Origin: Longimicrobiales bacterium
GTDB lineage: Bacteria > Gemmatimonadota > Gemmatimonadetes > Longimicrobiales > Gaopeijiaceae
NCBI GenBank assembly: GCA_958296005.1
Contig: CATQHQ010000002.1
Location: 1,423,501 to 1,487,500 of the forward strand
Direction: 5' to 3'
DNA length: 64,000 nt
Under the pieces are notes generated by a model. That model was not told the DNA's origin, did no database searches, and saw only the letters and a program-made list of their open reading frames with translations. Both the position numbers and the translations under genes were made by a program. This document shows positions 1-8,095 of the stretch, in pieces. The stretch's first letter is position 1. Every line of letters starts with the position of its first letter.

Positions 1-1542
1 TTCCGCGGCTACGGCGGTCCGGACTGCGGCGTGAACGTGGTGGCCGACCCGTCCAGCCCATCGGGGATGGCCCTGGGACCCCTGAACGGCGCGGTCGCCG
101 GTCAGGGCGCCTGCATGTACTACAACCCGTTCAGCAACTCGCTCCAGCACTCGGCCCAGCCCGGCGCTGCTTATCGGGGCCAAGCCAACCCCGACTACAT
201 GGCGGGGCTGGCCAACTCGCGCCAGCTCCTCGACTGGATCTTCAACGAGGTTGACCTGCAGGGCACCGCGAACCTGCTGGTCGCCGACGCGATCGTGAAG
301 GGCGCCTTGGTCGAGGGCACGGCCAACTTCGCCGTGGGCTATCAGTTCCGGCGAGTCGGAGTCACGGGCACGCCCAACACCGCCGGCAACCTGGACATAA
401 ACCCGTGTCCGGTGCTGGGCGACAGAAGCTGCGTGGACCAAGCCGGACCCTTCACGTTTACCAACGGCTACTACCCATACGACGCGACGCAGACGGTGCA
501 CCGCTTCTTCGTCGAGATGCCGTTGACGTTCGGAACGCGGTTTAGCGCCCAGGCCGCCGCCAACTACGAGTTCCACGGCAGCGAGAGGAACTTCGACCCC
601 CGGCTGGCGATGCGCTTTCAGGTCGCCGACCCCCTGGCGCTGCGGGCGTCGGTCCAGACCACCTTCCGCACGCCCTCCGTGGACGACCTGAACCCGCAGC
701 AGAACACGGGCTCGGCCTACGTGTACCAAGTCGGGACGTACAAGGCGACCGATACGTACGGAAACCCGGACTTAATGCCGGAACGGGCGTTCACATACAA
801 CCTCGGGCTCAGTCTGGAACTGCCGCGCATGAGGGCGTCGATGGACTACTGGAGCTACGACTTCAGCGACATGATCGAGGTCCTCCCGTTCGAGGGCATC
901 GCCCGGTTGTACGACAGCGCCAATCGGGGCGTCGTCCAAGACCTCATCACCTGTCCCGGCAACCGTACCGACGGTTCCTGCGATCCCGGCCGGATCGAGC
1001 GGATCCGCGTCGGTCTGGCCAACTGGCCGGGGGTGAAGACGTCCGGCATCGATTGGCACGTCAGCACCCGGATTCCGGCGGGCGAAGGCGTCGTCTCGAT
1101 GGGCATGGACGGCACCTACACCGCCTCCTACGACGTGAAGGCACTCAACTACAAGTCCGTCGAGTTGCTGCCAGCCCTGTCGGCAGTAGGGAAGCTCAAC
1201 TGGGGCACCCCCATCACTCCCCCCCTTCCCCAGTGGAAGATGCGGTTTTCGGCAGGCGTTCACAGTGGCGACTACAGCTTGGTCAACTACTTGAACACCG
1301 TGTCGTCGTACATCAACGACAGCTTCGTCGGCACAGAGTACGAAAAGGTGGACCGCTGGTTCACGTGGGACCTGAGCTTGTTGCGGCGATCCAGAGGCAG
1401 CTTCGACGTGGCCCTTTCCGCCATGAACCTCTTGAACGCCGACCCGCCGTTCGTAGCATGGGAGCAGGCCTACGACGGCTTCACCCACAGCGCCCGCGGA
1501 CGGCGAGTGAGACTCTCGGCGACGTGGCGGCCAGTGGGGTAG
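1..1542 (+). CDS. TonB-dependent receptor, C-terminal part (5' end outside window)
   Basis: The open frame enters from the left edge and ends at TAG 1540-1542, so only about 513 residues of the beta-barrel are present; the signal peptide and plug lie outside the window. Typical receptor signatures are visible: a long barrel of alternating aromatic strands, the segment RASVQTTFRTPSVDDLNP, and GNPDLMPERAFTYNLG, which matches the strand that in this family reads 'NPDLKPE(R/K)'. Two Cys pairs (in NPCPVLGDRSC and ITCPGNRTDGSC) probably form disulfides in surface loops. The protein should sit in the outer membrane and import a siderophore, cobalamin, peptide or other ligand using TonB energy; the ligand cannot be told from sequence. 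It converges on the kynureninase gene and is not part of that operon. The family call is secure, the substrate unknown. Confidence 0.9.
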   Translation, partial: FRGYGGPDCGVNVVADPSSPSGMALGPLNGAVAGQGACMYYNPFSNSLQHSAQPGAAYRGQANPDYMAGLANSRQLLDWIFNEVDLQGTANLLVADAIVKGALVEGTANFAVGYQFRRVGVTGTPNTAGNLDINPCPVLGDRSCVDQAGPFTFTNGYYPYDATQTVHRFFVEMPLTFGTRFSAQAAANYEFHGSERNFDPRLAMRFQVADPLALRASVQTTFRTPSVDDLNPQQNTGSAYVYQVGTYKATDTYGNPDLMPERAFTYNLGLSLELPRMRASMDYWSYDFSDMIEVLPFEGIARLYDSANRGVVQDLITCPGNRTDGSCDPGRIERIRVGLANWPGVKTSGIDWHVSTRIPAGEGVVSMGMDGTYTASYDVKALNYKSVELLPALSAVGKLNWGTPITPPLPQWKMRFSAGVHSGDYSLVNYLNTVSSYINDSFVGTEYEKVDRWFTWDLSLLRRSRGSFDVALSAMNLLNADPPFVAWEQAYDGFTHSARGRRVRLSATWRPVG

Positions 1543-1551
1543 GTTGATGAC

Positions 1552-1588
1552 GCCGGCAGGGCGTCCGTCAACCGGACGCCCTGCCGGC
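1552..1588. terminator. Perfect 16-bp hairpin between convergent genes
   Basis: Bases 1552-1567 and 1573-1588 are exact reverse complements around a 5-nt loop (TCAAC). The hairpin starts 10 nt after the TonB-receptor stop, and its loop and right arm contain the stop and last codons of kynureninase. The stem is very GC-rich, with no T-tract on either side. Its position suggests a bidirectional transcription stop or 3'-end stabiliser shared by the two converging transcripts. The structure is certain; termination is inferred. Confidence 0.6.
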
Positions 1589-2806
1589 CTCGAAGTACCT
1601 CGCGACCTCGCGCAGGGCTGCCACCGCCTCGTCGAGCTGGGCGTCGGCGACGTAGGGGGCGGGTCCGAGGCGGAGGAGCGTGCCCCGATGGTCGGCGTAC
1701 ACTCCCCGGCCGCGCAGGGAGCACGCGACCTCGCCGGCGAAGGGGGTCTCTAGCGCGAGAAAGCCGCCCTTGCGCTCCAGGGAGACGGAGCGGTCGCGGG
1801 AGAGTACGGAAGGGTCGAGGTCGAGGGCGTCGACAGCCGTCGCCAAGCGACGGATCTGGGCCAGGCCGGAAGCTCGAAGGCGGTCCGGCGTTAGGCCCTG
1901 CTCCCGAAAGAAGTCAAAGACGGCGGCGGCGCGGTAGTGGCTGGCGGGGTCGTAGGTGGCGCCGGCGAAGCGGCTGTGGGCGCCGCCGTAGAGGGTTGGG
2001 CGACTGGGCTGCTCCGACCGGTCGGCCGCCGTCACCCCGGCGAGCGCGCCGAACTCGGCGAACCAGCCCGTGAGAACCGGGCGCAAGGCGCACTTCTCGG
2101 GAAAGCGCAGGAAGCAGTTCCCTTCCCCGAGCTGGCAGTACTTGTACCCCCCGCCCACCACGAACGCGCCGTCCAGCCCCATCTCGCGCACCGAGAACGG
2201 CACCGCGGCCAGAGAGTGGTACGCGTCCACCAAGAGCTCCGCGCCGAACCGGGCGCAAGCCTCCGCCACGATCTCCAAGCCGTTCACGATCCTGGCGTCG
2301 TGGAAGAGAACCGACGACACGAGCACCGCCGCCGTGCGGTCGTCCACCGCCGCCGCAAGCCGCTCGGCGACGCCCGCCGCCGCGCTGACCGTCACGACCT
2401 CGATGCCCTCCTCCTGCAACCGGCCAAGTTGGCGGCGGACGGTGTGGAACTCGCCGTCGGTGGCGACCAGCCGCGGACGCTCCCTCAGCGGCAACGCCGA
2501 CAGGAAGCGGGTCACGAGCTCGTGGGTGTTCTGACCGAGGGCGATGTGGCCGTCCGGGTCGTCCAGGAGCCGCCGAAAGCCGGACCGCACTTCGTCGGCA
2601 ACCGCGAACGCCCGGCTCCACTTGTCGTCCACATGCTCGGCAGCGTCGAGCCAAGCCCGCTGCTGGGCCTCAAAGCCCACGTCCGGCCACGCTTGGTGCG
2701 AGTGCCCCGTCAGCAGTATCCGCTCCGTCACGCGGAACCGGGTGTAGTGCCGAGCCAAGTCGCCGGGGTCGATGGGGCCCGCCGTCGGTTGCCCGCGGCG
2801 TGTCAC
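1568..2806 (-). CDS. kynU: Kynureninase family PLP enzyme
   Basis: 412 residues, close to the usual kynureninase length. It is a fold-type I (aminotransferase class V-like) PLP enzyme: the VDAYHS motif (Asp194, His197) and GGGYKYCQLGEGN, with Lys222 as the likely Schiff-base lysine, are visible. Kynureninase hydrolyses L-kynurenine to anthranilate and alanine. The GTG start at 2806 overlaps the TGA of the tryptophan dioxygenase gene (GTGA), so the two are translationally coupled, which strongly supports this substrate. The sequence around the PLP lysine is not the classical one of well-studied kynureninases, so it may be a divergent subfamily. It is the last gene of the leftward catabolic operon and ends inside the hairpin shared with the TonB receptor. 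Confidence 0.85.
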   Translation of the reverse strand: MTRRGQPTAGPIDPGDLARHYTRFRVTERILLTGHSHQAWPDVGFEAQQRAWLDAAEHVDDKWSRAFAVADEVRSGFRRLLDDPDGHIALGQNTHELVTRFLSALPLRERPRLVATDGEFHTVRRQLGRLQEEGIEVVTVSAAAGVAERLAAAVDDRTAAVLVSSVLFHDARIVNGLEIVAEACARFGAELLVDAYHSLAAVPFSVREMGLDGAFVVGGGYKYCQLGEGNCFLRFPEKCALRPVLTGWFAEFGALAGVTAADRSEQPSRPTLYGGAHSRFAGATYDPASHYRAAAVFDFFREQGLTPDRLRASGLAQIRRLATAVDALDLDPSVLSRDRSVSLERKGGFLALETPFAGEVACSLRGRGVYADHRGTLLRLGPAPYVADAQLDEAVAALREVARYFEAGRASG

Positions 2807-3600
2807 AGCACCGTTCGGACGGCCCACAGGTCGGGGAACGCGGTCGCGCCCAGAGTGGATCTGAGGTAGGCGGCACCGGGGCTGCCTCCGGTGCCGGGGC
2901 GAGCGCCGATCGTGCGCTCCACCATCTTGACGTGACGGTAGCGCCACTCCTGCACTCCTTCGTCCAGGTCCACGAGGCGCTCGCACAGGCTGGACAGCTC
3001 CGGATCGGTACGGTAGACGTGCGCGAGGGTCGCCTGCACTTCCTGGCTGGGCTCCACGGGCAAGCTCACGTCGCGGTCGAGCACGTCGGCGGGCACGGCG
3101 TGCCCTCTTGCCGCCAGGAAGCGGAGGAACCGGTCCCACAACCCCGGCTCCCCGAAGCGCCGCTCCAACCGCAGACGCTCCGCCGACCCCTCCGGGAAGC
3201 CTTGCAGGATCGCCTTCCGCTTGCGTCCCAAGACGAACTCCAGCTCCCGGAATTGGGCGGACTGGAACCCGCTGGCCGCCTCCAGGCGATCCCGGAACGA
3301 GTCGAACTCCACTGGCGTCATCGTCTCCAGGATGTCCACTTGAGCCACGAGCACCTTGAGGACAGTCAGGACGCGCTTGAGGGTGCCGGCCGCCCGGGGA
3401 GCGTCGCCCTCCGCCAGCAGCGCGCCCGCGTGGTCGAGTTCGTGGAGGACGACCTTGAACCACAGCTCGTAGACTTGGTGGACCACGATGAAGAGCATCT
3501 CGTCGTGCTCCTCCGGGTCCGAGAGGGGCGACTGAAGCGAGAGGAGCTCGGCGATCTGCAGGTAGGTCTGGTAGGTGACGAAGCTGGAGTTGTCGGTCAT
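2803..3600 (-). CDS. kynA: Tryptophan 2,3-dioxygenase
   Basis: 265 residues, the usual size for bacterial TDO. The cytosolic haem enzyme opens the indole ring of L-Trp with O2 to give N-formylkynurenine. The N-terminal TYQTYLQIAELLSLQSPLS and the helix with IVVHQVYELWFK (His41, the substrate-side histidine) are characteristic. RHVKMVERTIGARPGTGGS near the C-terminus carries the proximal haem ligand (His223) and the conserved GTGG loop. The ATG at 3600 overlaps the stop of the upstream monooxygenase (ATGA), and its own stop overlaps the kynureninase start (GTGA). It is therefore cotranscribed with the anthranilyl-CoA pathway genes. Assignment is firm. Confidence 0.95.
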   Translation of the reverse strand: MTDNSSFVTYQTYLQIAELLSLQSPLSDPEEHDEMLFIVVHQVYELWFKVVLHELDHAGALLAEGDAPRAAGTLKRVLTVLKVLVAQVDILETMTPVEFDSFRDRLEAASGFQSAQFRELEFVLGRKRKAILQGFPEGSAERLRLERRFGEPGLWDRFLRFLAARGHAVPADVLDRDVSLPVEPSQEVQATLAHVYRTDPELSSLCERLVDLDEGVQEWRYRHVKMVERTIGARPGTGGSPGAAYLRSTLGATAFPDLWAVRTVL

Positions 3601-5993
3601 TGGGCAGGTGTCGCGGTGGCGGGTGCGTCGTCCACGCTGATGCCCAGGCGCGGCGTGAACCCTTCCAGCGCCTGGTGGTACGGGTCGGGCCACGCCAAGG
3701 GGTACCCCAGAGCGTAGGCGGCGTGCCGGGTCCAGTACGGGTCCCAGAGGTGGGCGCGGGCCATGAGGCAGATGTCGGCTCGGCCGGCGGCGATGATGCC
3801 GTTCGCGTCCTCGAACGACGATATGGCGCCTACAGCCATCGTGGCGATCCCGACTTCGTGACGGACTCTGTCGGCGAACGGCGTCTGGAACTGGCGTCCG
3901 TAGCGGGGCTGCTGGTAGGGGACGGTCTGGCCGGCCGACACGTCCACCACGTCGCATCCGTGGGCATGGAACGCGCGGGCGATCTCCACCGCGTCCTCCG
4001 GCTCGTTGCCGCCGGGCCACCAGTCCACCGCCGAGAACCTCACCGCCACCGGCTTTTCCTCGGGCCAGACCGCCCTCACCGCGGCCAGCACGCGCAGCGG
4101 AAGGCGCAACCGACCGCTCAAGCTGCCCCCGTACTCGTCGAGGCGCTCGTTGGTCAAGGGCGACAGGAAGCTGGCGAGGAGGTAGCCGTGGGCCATGTGC
4201 AGCTCGACGACGTCGAACCCGGCCTCCCTGGCCATCGACGCGCCCCGCACGAAGTCGTTTACGAGATCGTCCATTCCCTCGCGGTCGAGCTCGGTCGGAA
4301 CCGGGCTGTGGCGGAAGTAGCCCATCGGCGACGCCGACACGATCGGCCAGCCCCCGCTCTCCAGCGGCTCGTCGGGGCCTTCCCAGTGGAGGCGCGTGGA
4401 CCCCTTGCGTCCGGCGTGGCCGAGCTGGATGCCTACCTTGGCGTGGGAGTGGCGGTGCACGAACTCCACGACGCGCCGCCATGCGCCCACGTGCTCTTCC
4501 CTGTAGATCCCGGCGCAGCCCGGCGAGATGCGCGCATCTCGCCCAACGGCCGTCATCTCCGCCATGACCAGCCCCGCGCCGCCGACGGCCCGGGAGCCCA
4601 GGTGGACCAAGTGCCAGTCGTCTATTGCGCCGTCCCGCGCCGAGTACTGGCACATCGCCGACACGCCGATCCGGTTCGGCAGCACCAGCTCCCGCAACCG
4701 GAAGGGGGTGAAGATGGGCGGCGGCGGGCGACGGTCGCCGGCCTCTCGTCCGATCCCCAGCGCCGACTCGTGATCGGTGGTGCTCCTGCCGGTCTGCTCT
4801 TCCGCCTTGCGCGCCACCCAGCGGTCCACCTCCTCGACGAACGCCGGATCGCGTTGCCGCAGGTTCTCGTGGGAGATGCGCAGGCTTCGAGTCAGCAGCG
4901 AGAACCCGAACTGGACCGGCTCCAGGCTCATGTAGCGCTCCGTGTCCTCGAACCACTGGAGGCTGGCCTGGGCGGCGCGCTGGAGCGACTCGACAGCCGG
5001 GCGGCGCTGGGACTCGTAATCGGCCAACGCGTCGCCAAGGACCTCATGGCGGTCGAGCGCCCCGGCCAGCGCAACGGCGTCCAGCATCGCCAGGCGGGTG
5101 CCGGAGCCGACCGAAAAGTGGGCGGTGTGGGCGGCGTCGCCGAGAAGGACGACATGGGCGCCGGCGTTGCGTTCCGGGCTCGCCTCCGAGGTCGTGCCGT
5201 CCGCTCCGGCCCAAATGGACCAGCGCGCGGCGCGGACCGTGGGGAACTGGCGCCAACGGGAGCGGTTGCCGACCAACGGACAGCCCGCCAGCTCGCGGGC
5301 GAAGAGCCGGGACAGGAACGCGATCGTGCGGGGCTCGTCGTCCACGGCCATGCCTGCCCTCCGCCACGCGCTTTCCGTGGTCTCCACGATGAAGGTGGAG
5401 TTGCCGGCGGCGTCGTACTGGTAGGCGTGGACTCGCCAGAGGCCGTGTTTGTCCTCCTTGAAGTAGAAGGTGAACGCCGGAAAGGGCCTCGTGGTGCCCA
5501 GCCAGACGAAGCGGTTGGGGCGACGGTCGGTCTCTGGATCGAAGGCGTCGGCGAAGAGCCGGCGGACGGGGCTGTTCGCGCCGTCGGCGGCGATCACCAA
5601 GTCGGCGGCCTCCAGGTGGGGCGACAGGTCGTCCACCACCGAGGTGAAGTGCAGACCGACGCCCAAGTCGCGGCAACGCCGATGGAGGATCAGAAGGAGC
5701 TCCCGGCGGGATATGCCGGCGAAGCCGTGGCCAGTGGACTCCAACCGGTGGCCTCGGAAGTGGACGTGGATGTCGTTCCAGTGGTGGAAGCGCGCCGCAA
5801 TGGCAGCATGGGTCTCCGCATCGGCGTCGGCCACCTCCCGGAGCGTGTCGTCGGAGAAGACGACGCCGAACCCGAAGGTGTCCGTGGCGGCGTTGCGCTC
5901 GAAGACTTGGACGTCTCGGCTAGGGTCCGCCTTCTTGAGGAGGATCGCAGCGCAGAGCCCCCCGGGGCCGCCTCCGATCACATCGACCCTCAC
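3597..5993 (-). CDS. 2-aminobenzoyl-CoA monooxygenase/reductase (FAD hydroxylase fused to OYE-type reductase)
   Basis: 798 residues in two modules. The N-terminal half is a class A FAD monooxygenase: VIGGGPGGLCAA at residues 4-15, GISRRELL, and GDAAHTAHFSVGSG, the second FAD motif. From about residue 410 comes an Old Yellow Enzyme/NADH:flavin oxidoreductase barrel: VSAMCQYSARDG, QLGHAGRKGS, and NERLDEYGGSLSGR. This hydroxylase-OYE fusion is the architecture of 2-aminobenzoyl-CoA monooxygenase/reductase of Azoarcus evansii, which hydroxylates and then reduces anthranilyl-CoA to 2-amino-5-oxocyclohexenecarboxyl-CoA. The related salicylyl-CoA 5-hydroxylases share the first domain. Neighbouring TDO, kynureninase and a CoA ligase support anthranilyl-CoA as substrate. 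GTG start at 5993 overlaps the acyl-CoA dehydrogenase stop; its own stop overlaps the TDO start. Confidence 0.88.
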   Translation of the reverse strand: MRVDVIGGGPGGLCAAILLKKADPSRDVQVFERNAATDTFGFGVVFSDDTLREVADADAETHAAIAARFHHWNDIHVHFRGHRLESTGHGFAGISRRELLLILHRRCRDLGVGLHFTSVVDDLSPHLEAADLVIAADGANSPVRRLFADAFDPETDRRPNRFVWLGTTRPFPAFTFYFKEDKHGLWRVHAYQYDAAGNSTFIVETTESAWRRAGMAVDDEPRTIAFLSRLFARELAGCPLVGNRSRWRQFPTVRAARWSIWAGADGTTSEASPERNAGAHVVLLGDAAHTAHFSVGSGTRLAMLDAVALAGALDRHEVLGDALADYESQRRPAVESLQRAAQASLQWFEDTERYMSLEPVQFGFSLLTRSLRISHENLRQRDPAFVEEVDRWVARKAEEQTGRSTTDHESALGIGREAGDRRPPPPIFTPFRLRELVLPNRIGVSAMCQYSARDGAIDDWHLVHLGSRAVGGAGLVMAEMTAVGRDARISPGCAGIYREEHVGAWRRVVEFVHRHSHAKVGIQLGHAGRKGSTRLHWEGPDEPLESGGWPIVSASPMGYFRHSPVPTELDREGMDDLVNDFVRGASMAREAGFDVVELHMAHGYLLASFLSPLTNERLDEYGGSLSGRLRLPLRVLAAVRAVWPEEKPVAVRFSAVDWWPGGNEPEDAVEIARAFHAHGCDVVDVSAGQTVPYQQPRYGRQFQTPFADRVRHEVGIATMAVGAISSFEDANGIIAAGRADICLMARAHLWDPYWTRHAAYALGYPLAWPDPYHQALEGFTPRLGISVDDAPATATPAQ

Positions 5994-7228
5994 GGCGTCC
6001 CCTTCACCACCGCGTCGCCGACGATCAGCTGCTGTATCTCCGTGGTGCCCTCGTAGATCCTCAGCGCGCGAACGGCCCGGTAGAGGCGGTCCACCGGATG
6101 GTCGGCCAGCACTCCCCTGCCACCGAGCACCTGCACCGCCCGATCCACGACCCTCTGGGCCGCCTCCGTCGAGAACGCCTTCGCCATCGCGGCCTCCACG
6201 GTAATCCGCTCCGCGCCCTGGTCCTTCTGCCAGGCCGCCCGGTAGGCCAGCAACCGACCTGCGGTCAAGTCGATCGCCGAATCGGCCAGCTTCTGCCGGA
6301 TCAGCTGAAAGGACCCCAGGGACCGTCCGAACTGCTGCCGTTCCCGAGCGTGGCGCACCGCCTCCCAGAGCGCGCGTCCAGCGATGCCGTTGGCCGCCGC
6401 GGCGACGGTGGGACGGAGGCGGTCCAGCGTCGCCATGCCGATCTTGAAGCCGTCGCCCTCGCCGCCCAGCCGGGCCGTCTCGGGGACCCGGCAGTCGTCG
6501 AACCGAACCTCTCCCAAGGGGTGCGGCGCGCTCATGATGTATGGCCGGACAAAATCCAGCCCTATTTTGTCTGCGCCGACCACAAAGCACGAAATGGACT
6601 TGCTGGGGGAGTGGACGGGGACACCGGATGAACTTGTGCGGACAAATACTATATAGAATTCGGCGATGCCGGCGTTGGAGATGAACGCCTTGCCGCCGTC
6701 GATGTGGTAGCGGTCGCCGACTTTCGCCGCCGTCGTGGTCATTGAGGCGACGTCGGAGCCGGCGTCCCACTCCGTCATTGCAAAGGCCCCGACGGCTTGG
6801 CCGGCGAGCGCCTGGGCGGTCCACTCGGCGGGCGTGGGGTCAGTGGCGGGCGTTGGGTCGGGGGAGCGCTGCGTCCAGCCGTCCACGATCAGCGCAGGCG
6901 TCGCGCTCAGCGCCTGCAGCGCGAACGCCGCGTCTGCCAGCGGCGACCACCACGCCAGCGCTTCCCGCGCAACCAGACAGCCCCGGACGTCCCCTTCCGC
7001 TATTGGGCGGAAGAGCTTCGCCCGGCCCATGAGGGCGACCATCTCCCGTGCGCGCTCCCGGGCCTCGGCGTCGGTCTCGGGGTCGGGACGGTCGAGGTGC
7101 TGTTGGCAGAACGCCACCACCTGCTCCCGGTACGCCCTGTGCTCCGGGGCGACGAACGCCGCGACGGGGTCTAGGGAGAGCCCCTCGCCGTCGAAGAGGC
7201 CGGTTTCAGTCGCAGCCTCGTCACTCAA
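5990..7228 (-). CDS. Acyl-CoA dehydrogenase family protein
   Basis: About 412 residues. Family signatures: AFAMTEWDAGSD (flavin/substrate loop), KAFISNAG, RQQFGRSLGSFQLIRQKLAD, and IYEGTTEIQQLIVGD near the C-terminus, whose Glu is the usual catalytic base. It probably oxidises an alicyclic or ring-opened CoA ester formed downstream of the 2-aminobenzoyl-CoA monooxygenase/reductase. The TTG at 7228 gives an 8-bp overlap with the crotonase gene; a GTG at 7270 would extend the protein by 14 residues and overlap by 50 bp, which I consider less likely. Its stop forms a GTGA overlap with the monooxygenase start. A stretch of about 120 bp (6540-6660) is clearly AT-richer than its surroundings, with ATA, AGT and ACA codons. 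Confidence 0.85.
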   Translation of the reverse strand: MSDEAATETGLFDGEGLSLDPVAAFVAPEHRAYREQVVAFCQQHLDRPDPETDAEARERAREMVALMGRAKLFRPIAEGDVRGCLVAREALAWWSPLADAAFALQALSATPALIVDGWTQRSPDPTPATDPTPAEWTAQALAGQAVGAFAMTEWDAGSDVASMTTTAAKVGDRYHIDGGKAFISNAGIAEFYIVFVRTSSSGVPVHSPSKSISCFVVGADKIGLDFVRPYIMSAPHPLGEVRFDDCRVPETARLGGEGDGFKIGMATLDRLRPTVAAAANGIAGRALWEAVRHARERQQFGRSLGSFQLIRQKLADSAIDLTAGRLLAYRAAWQKDQGAERITVEAAMAKAFSTEAAQRVVDRAVQVLGGRGVLADHPVDRLYRAVRALRIYEGTTEIQQLIVGDAVVKGTP

Positions 7229-8081
7229 AGCGTGGCGGCCGCTTCTCCGTGAAGGCGCGGTACGCTTCACGGAAGTTGGGGTTCAGCATGCAGGCGGCCT
7301 GGGCGCGGGCTTCGTCCTCCAGCGCGCCCTCCAGCTCCATGTGGGCCTCCCGGTTGAGCGCGTCCTTGGTGACCTCCAGCGCGAACGACGGTCCCCGGGC
7401 GAGCTCCTCGGCGAGCGCGGTGGCCGCGGCGACCGCATCCCCGTCGGGCACGACCCGGTTGTAGAGGCCGATCCGGTGGGCCTCCGCCGCGTCCACGAAC
7501 GCCCCCGTCATGAGAAGCTCGCTTGCGCGCCCCAGGCCGACGATCCGGGGGAGCATCCACGCCGCGCCCATGTCGGCGCCGGACAGCCCGACCCGGGTGA
7601 AGAGAAACGCGATGCGGGCGGACTCGGCGGCGACCCGCACGTCGCACGCCGTTGCGATGACCGCGCCCGCACCGGCCACCGTCCCGTTGAGCGCCGCGAC
7701 AACGGGCTTCCGGCAGCGACGGATCGCCAGCACCAAGTCGCACGTCGCGCGGGTGAACGCCAGCAGTCCTTCGTACTCCCGCTCGAAGAGGGCGCCGATG
7801 ATCTCCTCCACGTCGCCTCCGGTGCAGAACCCCCGCCCCGCCCCGGTGATCACGACCGCACGGACGCTGTGCGCCGAGTGCAGCACCCGAAAGACGCTGC
7901 GAAGCTCGTCGTACACCTCGAAGGTCAGGGCGTTCAGCCGCTCCGGTCGGTTCAGCGTGATCCGCGCCACGGACGATCCCTCGTCCACGTCGAGGAGGAA
8001 CGACCTGGGCGGGTCCAGGCGGAGAGACTCGTCGCGGTTGGCCGGAATAGCCGGGGCGGGGCGGCTGGGATCGTCGGGCAT
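7221..8081 (-). CDS. Enoyl-CoA hydratase/isomerase (crotonase) family, possible ring-opening hydrolase
   Basis: 286 residues. Crotonase landmarks: NRPERLNALTFEVYDEL, GAGRGFCTGGDVEE (first oxyanion-hole segment) and NGTVAGAGAVIATACDVRVAAE (second). At the place where hydratases carry the first catalytic Glu (F..PE...G) it reads FLFTRVGLSGADMGAA, so the canonical Glu is absent and an acidic residue appears as ADMG. This suggests chemistry other than simple enoyl-CoA hydration, for example hydrolytic opening of a cyclic keto acyl-CoA; that is inference. The ATG at 8081 lies 14 bp after the stop of the serine hydrolase. It belongs to the same operon as the 2-aminobenzoyl-CoA monooxygenase/reductase. 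Confidence 0.83.
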   Translation of the reverse strand: MPDDPSRPAPAIPANRDESLRLDPPRSFLLDVDEGSSVARITLNRPERLNALTFEVYDELRSVFRVLHSAHSVRAVVITGAGRGFCTGGDVEEIIGALFEREYEGLLAFTRATCDLVLAIRRCRKPVVAALNGTVAGAGAVIATACDVRVAAESARIAFLFTRVGLSGADMGAAWMLPRIVGLGRASELLMTGAFVDAAEAHRIGLYNRVVPDGDAVAAATALAEELARGPSFALEVTKDALNREAHMELEGALEDEARAQAACMLNPNFREAYRAFTEKRPPRFE

Positions 8082-8095
8082 CAGCGGCTCGGAGG

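Noticed and set aside
3600..6056. Long rightward frame (818 codons) opposite the monooxygenase gene
   Set aside because: It mirrors the GC-rich codon pattern of the real leftward gene, has no family motifs and crosses two proven gene ends.
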